38,870 bases of DNA from Clostridiales bacterium (GTDB lineage: Bacteria; Bacillota; Clostridia; Oscillospirales; Oscillospiraceae), in assembly GCA_012520295.1 (NCBI GenBank), contig JAAYOP010000031.1, positions 1-38,870 on the forward strand, read 5' to 3'. Below are positions 33,634-38,870 of this stretch, one piece after another (position 1 is the stretch's first letter; the number at the start of each line of letters is the position of its first letter). The notes below the pieces were generated by a model. It did no database searches, had not been told where the DNA came from, and saw only the letters and a list, made by a program, of their open reading frames with translations. Both the position numbers and the translations under genes were made by a program.

Positions 33634-33900
33634 ATGATGAAGTTTATACCGTATGAAAAGCTTTCAAAGAAAATGAAAAAGGAGCATGACGCGAAGAAAC
33701 GCCGCTCCTGGGGAGGAATAAATCCCGTAACGCGAAAACCCAAAAATCCAAAAGCCTATGACAGACGCAAGGCCCGGAGAATCATCGACGAAATCTCCGG
33801 GCGCTATTTTTTGCCGGCGCGGCTTTTGGCACCGTCAATCATTATCAGGCGGAGCCTGCTGTATGAGTATGTATTAAGGGGCCTGTTATCGGCGTCATAG
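33634..33900 (+). CDS. Small basic protein of unknown function, tail reads through its terminator
   Basis: Starts MMKFIPYEKLSKKMKKEHD and continues with RRSWGGINPVTRKPKNPKAY. The first about 55 residues look like a conserved small clostridial protein; I know no function for it. AGGAGA precedes the ATG. The remaining 33 residues are translated from a terminator hairpin (33772-33812) and then from the antisense of the amidase gene, which suggests that an original stop codon was lost or shifted. The native protein probably ended near 33800. It lies 74 bp after the kinase-like gene. Confidence 0.55.
   Translation: MMKFIPYEKLSKKMKKEHDAKKRRSWGGINPVTRKPKNPKAYDRRKARRIIDEISGRYFLPARLLAPSIIIRRSLLYEYVLRGLLSAS
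33772..33812 (+). terminator. Terminator of the 32702-33800 transcription unit
   Basis: GCCCGGAGA (33772-33780) pairs with TCTCCGGGC (33794-33802), followed by GCTATTTTTTG. It overlaps the 3' part of the small ORF and ends at the stop region of the convergent amidase gene. Confidence 0.8.
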
Positions 33901-34304
33901 GAGTGGGTGGCAATCAGTATACCATCCGGATTCGGGCTTTTTCCTATTTCCACTATAAACAGCGAATGGGAAAAACGTCTGCCGTCAAAACTCAGCTGAA
34001 TTATATCGCCCCGGCGGGCCATTTGGAGGGGAGCCTCATGGCCGTAAGGCCCATCGTCCTTATTGGAGATGAGGAATCTATACAGATATTCCACGCCGCT
34101 CCAGGCGGCACTTCTGGAGGAGGGGGATATGTAATACCAGCCCAGATCCGGCGTATAGTTCATAATACCGCAGCCTGCGTATATGCACTGGGAGACGAAA
34201 TTTGTGCAGTCGCCGCCTATATTTTCAAAATCATAATATTTTGGATTGCGCCCATACGCCCATTTATGGGCATATGCAACGGCTTTTGATACATTATAAC
34301 CCAT
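33804..34304 (-). CDS. Putative amidase-domain (Amidase_6) protein
   Basis: A 166-residue protein matching the putative amidase domain of the NlpC/P60-like papain fold. It begins YNVSKAVAYAHKWAYGRNP and has the cysteine motif GGDCTNFVSQCIYAGCG (Cys near residue 34), SHSLFIVEI with the His, and THSYDADNRPLNTY. In most species this domain is a secreted wall or spore-associated module; here there is no signal peptide, so it may act inside the cell or in the forespore. I favour ATG 34304, preceded by AGGTG, over ATGs at 34325 and 34334. It converges with the small basic-protein gene, overlapping its tail. Confidence 0.82.
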   Translation of the reverse strand: MGYNVSKAVAYAHKWAYGRNPKYYDFENIGGDCTNFVSQCIYAGCGIMNYTPDLGWYYISPSSRSAAWSGVEYLYRFLISNKDDGPYGHEAPLQMARRGDIIQLSFDGRRFSHSLFIVEIGKSPNPDGILIATHSYDADNRPLNTYSYSRLRLIMIDGAKSRAGKK

Positions 34305-34435
34305 TAGGCACCTGTCTTCGGACATAATAATCAAAATAAAATGTGATTAAACATAACGATATGTTATTGTATGTGTCAGTCTTCACTGATATATCATTTT
34401 TAACAATCCACCGAATTACATTATTCGGTATTCAA

Positions 34436-34471
34436 AAGAAAAATCCTGCCGAAGACCCGACAGGATTTTTT
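34436..34471 (-). terminator. Bidirectional-looking terminator after leuA
   Basis: Stem TCCTGCCG (34444-34451) with CGACAGGA (34458-34465), one G-T pair and a 6-base loop, with an A-run before and a T-run after. On the minus strand it ends leuA with ATTTTTCTTTT. Confidence 0.75.
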
Positions 34472-34533
34472 ATAACCTTTTTTCAGGTATAAAAACATTC
34501 GCCCTTCGTCTGTTAACAACTCAATACTGTCAA

Positions 34534-36048
34534 CTATAGCCTGGAGGAAAGCAGCTTATTTACCCCGTTTATATAGGCTTTTATACTGGCCTCGATTATG
34601 TCGGTGCTCAGGCCGTGCCCCGTGAATATTTCATCGCTGTCAGGATCCTTGAGCTTTACCATTGCCTCTCCCAGTGCGTCCTCGCCCTCTGTTACGGATT
34701 GGATTGTGTAGTTGACAAGCTCGCCGCCGGTTTTGGTTATCCGCTCTATTGCCTTAAAAGCTGCGTCTATGGGGCCGTAACCGATAGCGGCATCCATTAT
34801 GACCTCATCGCCCATTGACAGCTTGATAGAGGAGGTGGAGGAAGTATCGGAGCCTGACTGGATCGAGAAGCTCTCCAGAGTATATATCTCCCCATCGCTC
34901 AGCTTTTCGGCGCCCACAAGGGCAATCAAATCCATGTCTGTTATGGCTTTCTTCTTATCAGTCAGCTTTTTGAACTGGACGAATATTTTCTCCAGTTCCT
35001 GTTCGGAGAGCTCATATCCCAGCTCTATGAGCCTGGCTTCGATGGCGTGTCTGCCCGAATGCTTGCCCAGCACCATCCTGTTTTTCAGGATTCCTATACT
35101 CTCCGGCGACATTATCTCATATGTGATTGGATTGTTCAGAACTCCATGCTGATGTATTCCGGCCTCGTGGGCAAAGGCATTTGCGCCCACAATTGGCTTG
35201 CTTGGGTTTATGCTCACCCCCGTAATTGTGGACAGGAGCCTGCTGGTTTTGTATATCTGTCTTGTATTTATGCCTGTTTCACAGCCATAGTAATCCTTCT
35301 TAGTGTTTAGCGCCATGACCAGCTCTTCCAGAGCCGCATTTCCCGCCCGCTCACCGATGCCGTTTATGGTGCACTCCACTTGGGTCGCGCCTGCCCGTAC
35401 GGCGGCTAAGGTATTGGCTACGCCCATTCCCAGATCATTGTGGCAGTGGACGGAAAGCTCCGCCTTTTCAATGCCCTTTATATTGTCTTTAAGGTAGCAG
35501 ATTAAAGAGTACATCTCATCGGGAGTTGCATATCCCACCGTGTCGGGAACATTGATCACCGTTGCTCCTGCTTCAATGGCTATGGAAAAAACCTCAGAAA
35601 GGTATTTCCAGTCACTGCGGGAAGCGTCTTCGGCCGAAAACTCCACATCCTGGCAGAGGGATTTGGTATAGGACACCAGTTCTCTCACCCTGTCCAGAAC
35701 CTGCTGTCTTGTGGTTTTCAGTTTGTGCTCCAGGTGTATGTCGCTGGTAGCGATGAAAACGTGAATTCTGGGGCGCGCCGCGTTCTTTACGGACTCATAG
35801 GCGCGATCAATGTCTTCCCTGACAAGGCGGGAGAGACTGCACACGACAGCGCTTTTAACGCAATCAGATATTGCTTTGATTGATTCAAAATCTTCGTTTG
35901 ATGATGCGGCAAAGCCGGCTTCTATGACATCTACCCCGAGGGCCTCAAGCTGCCTGGCCATCTCGATTTTCTCTGCAGTATTCATGCTGTAGCCCGGCGC
36001 CTGTTCGCCGTCTCTGAGGGTGGTGTCGAATATTTTTATTCTTTTCAC
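34534..36048 (-). CDS. leuA: 2-isopropylmalate synthase
   Basis: A 504-residue enzyme that condenses acetyl-CoA with 2-oxoisovalerate in the first step of leucine synthesis. The catalytic TIM barrel shows [13 protein letters not shown] at the N-terminus, [12 protein letters not shown], the metal-binding [10 protein letters not shown], and [15 protein letters not shown]. The C-terminal about 120 residues (from [12 protein letters not shown]) form the LeuA dimer/allosteric domain, so this is full-length LeuA, not a homocitrate-type short form; citramalate synthase is less likely. The GTG start at 36048 has AAGGAGG ten bases upstream. leuC, leuD and leuB do not follow. A T-box leader precedes it. 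Confidence 0.94.
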   Translation of the reverse strand: MKRIKIFDTTLRDGEQAPGYSMNTAEKIEMARQLEALGVDVIEAGFAASSNEDFESIKAISDCVKSAVVCSLSRLVREDIDRAYESVKNAARPRIHVFIATSDIHLEHKLKTTRQQVLDRVRELVSYTKSLCQDVEFSAEDASRSDWKYLSEVFSIAIEAGATVINVPDTVGYATPDEMYSLICYLKDNIKGIEKAELSVHCHNDLGMGVANTLAAVRAGATQVECTINGIGERAGNAALEELVMALNTKKDYYGCETGINTRQIYKTSRLLSTITGVSINPSKPIVGANAFAHEAGIHQHGVLNNPITYEIMSPESIGILKNRMVLGKHSGRHAIEARLIELGYELSEQELEKIFVQFKKLTDKKKAITDMDLIALVGAEKLSDGEIYTLESFSIQSGSDTSSTSSIKLSMGDEVIMDAAIGYGPIDAAFKAIERITKTGGELVNYTIQSVTEGEDALGEAMVKLKDPDSDEIFTGHGLSTDIIEASIKAYINGVNKLLSSRL

Positions 36049-36074
36049 AATAACCTGACCTCCTTGTTTAAAAA

Positions 36075-36375
36075 TCAAAAAGGCTTCGTCTCATCCAGAG
36101 ACGAAGCCTGAAACTCCGCGGTACCACTCCAATTGCTGCCATTGGGCAACCTCTTTACAGTATCGGACACAAAGGCATTACTCTGTGCTGTGTCGAATAC
36201 TTTCCCGGATAACGGTGGGATGCCGGTCGCACCTATTCACAGCAACAAGCTGTTTTCAGCTGACTGCTAAAGGGGGAGAGACTCAAGCTTGACGTATTGC
36301 CTCGCACCGGCCGGCAACTCTCTGAAAGCGTTTCCCCATGAGTTTATGTCCCTTATCATGGCATTTTAGGGTATT
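36075..36375 (-). promoter_or_regulatory. T-box riboswitch of leuA
   Basis: A minus-strand leader of about 300 bases. Stem I region includes the TTTCAGAGAG bulge segment and GGTGCGAGGC; a CTT triplet in CAAGCTTGAG near 36285 could be the leucine specifier, though I could not prove the fold. The T-box TGGTACCGCGG lies at 36126-36116. It is followed by the terminator, GAGACGAAGCCT (36109-36098 side) pairing with AGGCTTCGTCTC (36092-36081 side), then TTTTTG. Uncharged tRNA binding the T-box should open the antiterminator and allow leuA transcription. Class is certain, specifier inferred. Confidence 0.93.
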
Positions 36376-36390
36376 AATTTATTAACGCAT

Positions 36391-36419
36391 ATATTACATC
36401 ATAGTATGAGGGCTGTCAA
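36391..36419 (-). promoter_or_regulatory. Promoter of the T-box-leuA transcript
   Basis: On the minus strand TTGACA (complement of 36414-36419), a 17-base spacer and TAATAT (complement of 36391-36396). The start would fall near 36384, about 335 bp before the leuA start codon. Confidence 0.75.
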
Positions 36420-36458
36420 GAACTTTTTTGGGATGTTGGAAGAATTGTTAAAAATTGA

Positions 36459-36539
36459 CCATACAGGCTTTTGCCTCGGGGCTTTGTATGGTAATATCAA
36501 CAAAGGATCATAATGAAAGGCCGCCGCCTTTGGCGGCGG
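36459..36539 (+). other. Structured leader upstream of the nucleotidyltransferase gene
   Basis: Two hairpins precede the gene at 36553. The first pairs ACCATACA near 36459 with TGTATGGT near 36485 and encloses a small AGGC/GCCT hairpin. The second pairs CCGCCGCC (36521-36528) with GGCGGCGG (36532-36539), only a few bases before a weak ribosome site. No T-run follows either, so they are not ordinary terminators. An ORF starting at ATG 36513 behind AAAGGA runs through the second hairpin. Confidence 0.5.
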
Positions 36540-36552
36540 AACGGATGGATAT

Positions 36553-37476
36553 ATGAAAGCATCACTGGTCATAATGGCGGCCGGTCTGGGGGCACGCTAC
36601 GGAGGGATTAAGCAGATAGAACCCGTCGGACCTGCCGGAGAAATATTGATGGAGTATTCCATATATGATGCCATACGTTTTGGCGTTTCAAAGGTTGTTT
36701 ATATTGTGAGGCCCGATATTCTGGAGGATGTTAAAAGATTGTCGGGCAACAGGCTGGCAGGGCATAAAACCGCCGACGGCAGGCCTGTCCAGGTGGAATA
36801 TGTACTGCAGAGCTTATCAAATCTGCCGGCCTTTTACCGTGTTCCTGAAGGGCGAACCAAACCCATGGGAACCGTGCACGCAGTTTTATGCGCAAAGGAC
36901 GTTGTAAATGAGCCTTTTGTGGTTATTAATGCCGATGACTATTATGGTGTGGAAGCTTTACCCGCTGTTTTCAGGGAGCTTGAAAAGATGGAGCCGGAGG
37001 GCATGGCATGTATGGTGGGATACAGACTAAAAAATACGGTATATGATTTCGGTGCTGTCACCCGGGGGATAAGCAGGCAAAAAGACGGTTTACTGCAGGG
37101 GATAAAGGAAACATATAAGATAAGACGTTTTCCGGACGGTACCATCAGAGATACGGGTATATCGGAAAAGGGCAGGGTCCTGGACCCGGATTGTCTGGTT
37201 TCCATGAACATATGGGGGTTTACACCCTGGATATTCAAGGTATTGGAAGACTGTTTTCACGAGTTTTTAAGAAGCCTTCCTCCTGAGGATATGAGCAGTG
37301 AATGTCTTCTGCCAGTTGCAATTGATGCTATGGTAAGGGAAAAACAGCTTCTGGTTGCGGTGCTTGAGACCGGCTCGACCTGGCTTGGTATAACATATAA
37401 AGAGGACAGAGATTTTGTATCCGACGAGCTCAAAAAACTGCATGACAGGGGAATATACCCTTTAAAGCTGTATTGA
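36553..37476 (+). CDS. Sugar-phosphate nucleotidyltransferase-like protein
   Basis: A 307-residue NTP-transferase-fold protein. The N-terminal pyrophosphorylase signature reads IMAAGLGARYGGIKQIEPVG, a loop variant of the usual GxGTRLxPxT with the Lys retained. GTVHAVLCAKD and VVINADDYYG give the sugar- and metal-binding positions. It lacks the left-handed helix domain of GlmU-type enzymes. Probably makes or modifies an NDP-sugar, but it is distinct from GalU and RmlA and the substrate is open. The ribosome site (GGATGG) is weak and sits just past a strong hairpin, hinting at translational control. It converges on the MFS gene with 12 bp between stops and no visible terminator. Confidence 0.82.
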   Translation: MKASLVIMAAGLGARYGGIKQIEPVGPAGEILMEYSIYDAIRFGVSKVVYIVRPDILEDVKRLSGNRLAGHKTADGRPVQVEYVLQSLSNLPAFYRVPEGRTKPMGTVHAVLCAKDVVNEPFVVINADDYYGVEALPAVFRELEKMEPEGMACMVGYRLKNTVYDFGAVTRGISRQKDGLLQGIKETYKIRRFPDGTIRDTGISEKGRVLDPDCLVSMNIWGFTPWIFKVLEDCFHEFLRSLPPEDMSSECLLPVAIDAMVREKQLLVAVLETGSTWLGITYKEDRDFVSDELKKLHDRGIYPLKLY

Positions 37477-37488
37477 CAGCAGGTTTTA

Positions 37489-38700
37489 CTATATATCCTT
37501 TCCCAGCCTTTTACAGCGTTTTCTCAGCAGGAGCATCAGCGGCACTGGGACAAGACATACCAGGCTGCACAATAAAAGCGCAGTGGAAAAGTTCCCTTCA
37601 GCGCCCACAACAGCCGCGATTTTTCCAAAGACAATTGAAGAGGCGCCGATGCTGATGAGCACCAGCCCGTAATTAGCCCCTGAGTGCCTGGCGCCGAACA
37701 GCTCGGTGGTTATGACCGGATTTATGCCCGAGGTGCCTCCATAGGCGAAAGCTATGAAGAAAATTCCGACCACAAACGCGGCTCCTCTTGCAAATATCAT
37801 AACCGCGCAGGCTGCTGATGCTATAAAAGCACAGACAATGGCCGCCCTGGTGCGCCCGAGCCTGTCTGAAACCAGGGGCGCGAGGATTCGTCCCATGGCA
37901 TTGGCCACGCCGGTAGACATGACCGAAAACAGCCCCATAGTCTCAGACATACCCCTGGCCGCGGCAAGGGTAGTTATAAAAGGCACCAATAGAAGATACC
38001 CCGCCGAGGATGTGAAGGCGGAAAACAAAATATAGTAGTAAGAGGGACTTTTGAGCATCTGAGAGGGCTTAAACTGTTTGATGTTGTCTGGAGGTATAAC
38101 TTTGGTTATTTCTGAATAATAGTATTCCTTGTCTGGGTTTTTCATAAAAAGGGCGGCTGCCGCTGTCAGCACCAAAAATATGACTGACAGGGTCCGAAAA
38201 GTAATGGGAACGCCAACTGAGTTGAGCAGAGATTGGGTGATGGGTGTAAGAAGGACAACGGAAAGCCCGAAGAAGCTGACTGATAAGCCGGTGACAAAGC
38301 CCATACGGGCCGAATACCATTTCTGGAGGACGGCCAGGACGATGCAATAACTCAGGCCGCATCCAAAACCGCTCAGTAGGCTGTAGGTCACATATATCAT
38401 GTATGGACTTTTCGAGGAGATAAGGGATGTGAGAAACATGCCGAGGGAAAACATTATGCATCCGGCAAGGGCAGTCACTCTGGGATGAACTCTCTCCTGC
38501 AACAGTCCGCCGGTTATGTTTCCGGCCACGAAGAACGCTATCATAAGAGCCGAGGTCATCGCCACATCAGATGAGCTCCAACCGTGAAAGCTTACAACAT
38601 GGGGCTGAAATACACTCCACATATACAGTATTCCAACACAGAGCATTATGACCATTCCGGCAATGAGTACGATAGGTTTATAGAGGTTATTAGATTTCAT
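37489..38700 (-). CDS. OFA-family MFS transporter (paralogue)
   Basis: A 403-residue major facilitator protein with about 12 membrane segments, related along its length to the carrier at 12617-13843: CVGILYMWSVFQPHV, VAGNITGGLLQERVHP, YGGTSGINPVITTELFG and SGANYGLVLISIGASSI correspond to segments there. The family includes the oxalate:formate antiporter, but the cargo is not predictable. ATG 38700 has GGAG upstream; a GTG at 38715 would bury this site. C-terminal KRCKRLGKDI is cytoplasmic. Confidence 0.9.
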   Translation of the reverse strand: MKSNNLYKPIVLIAGMVIMLCVGILYMWSVFQPHVVSFHGWSSSDVAMTSALMIAFFVAGNITGGLLQERVHPRVTALAGCIMFSLGMFLTSLISSKSPYMIYVTYSLLSGFGCGLSYCIVLAVLQKWYSARMGFVTGLSVSFFGLSVVLLTPITQSLLNSVGVPITFRTLSVIFLVLTAAAALFMKNPDKEYYYSEITKVIPPDNIKQFKPSQMLKSPSYYYILFSAFTSSAGYLLLVPFITTLAAARGMSETMGLFSVMSTGVANAMGRILAPLVSDRLGRTRAAIVCAFIASAACAVMIFARGAAFVVGIFFIAFAYGGTSGINPVITTELFGARHSGANYGLVLISIGASSIVFGKIAAVVGAEGNFSTALLLCSLVCLVPVPLMLLLRKRCKRLGKDI

Positions 38701-38799
38701 AAACTTTATCTCCACAATTTTACCGTTATTTTACCATAGCCTTTGGACTAAAAGCAATTGGCTTATATAGGCTTACACATATTAACATGTAATAAACAG

Positions 38800-38808
38800 T
38801 GATATAAT
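38800..38808 (+). promoter_or_regulatory. Extended -10 promoter of the next gene
   Basis: TGATATAAT at 38800-38808, a consensus extended -10 box with no clear -35, about 43 bp before the ATG at 38851. Confidence 0.5.
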
Positions 38809-38850
38809 ATATATAAAAAACTCTTGCATTTAGCTATGGAGTGTGCTATT

Positions 38851-38870
38851 ATGTTCCTGACAGAGGTAAT
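38851..38870 (+). CDS. Start of an unidentified gene, cut by the window end
   Basis: ATG 38851 with GGAG upstream encodes MFLTEV before the window ends. Promoter, ribosome site and open frame agree, but the product cannot be named. Confidence 0.4.

Overview
The window looks like chromosomal DNA of an anaerobic, low-to-mid-GC Firmicute of the Clostridia type; genus is not resolvable from the sequence. The signs are strong AGGAGG-type ribosome binding sites, a T-box leader on leuA, group IIC introns placed behind terminator hairpins, a 4Fe-4S aldo/keto reductase, OFA-type MFS carriers and a one-piece tmRNA.

Region 1 (1-9806, + strand) is the downstream part of a surface-polysaccharide operon: a TupA-like ATP-grasp protein (cut by the window edge), two GT4 and two GT2 glycosyltransferases, a polysaccharide pyruvyl transferase, a Wzx-type flippase, a membrane-anchored metallophosphoesterase and a PF14907-type nucleotidyltransferase. 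Most genes overlap by about 4 bp or lie 1-2 bp apart, so this is one transcription unit making and exporting a probably pyruvylated glycan.

Region 2 (9807-14813) is a mobile-element scar. An IS element (decayed DDE transposase, own terminator, right inverted repeat) carries a degenerate group IIC intron directly behind its terminator. A second, more reduced copy (left inverted repeat + the same terminator + the same intron) lies 2.8 kb away. The two scars bracket an aldo/keto reductase and an OFA-family transporter. Both intron copies share a frameshift in the reverse transcriptase ORF.

Region 3 (14848-28615) is a catabolic island with seven serine hydrolases: two paralogous PHB-depolymerase-like esterases with C-terminal copper-amine-oxidase-N-like domains, a CE2-type acetyl esterase, an EstA/esterase-D-like enzyme, an acetyl-esterase-like alpha/beta hydrolase and two beta-lactamase-fold hydrolases. 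It also holds an operon of D-2-hydroxyacid dehydrogenase, P-loop kinase and GH13_18 (sucrose-phosphorylase-like) phosphorylase. Both local LacI-type regulator genes are pseudogenes, although a LacI-like operator and strong promoters survive. My reading, which is inference, is a pathway that de-acylates a small acylated glucoside and then splits it by phosphorolysis.

Region 4 (28616-38870) returns to housekeeping genes: a 1.1-kb patch of IS debris, then ssrA (tmRNA), a cyclophilin, smpB and gap on the minus strand; a degenerate histidine-kinase-like protein; a small basic protein; an amidase-domain protein; T-box-regulated leuA; a sugar-nucleotidyltransferase-like protein; a second OFA-family MFS carrier; and the first codons of a further gene.
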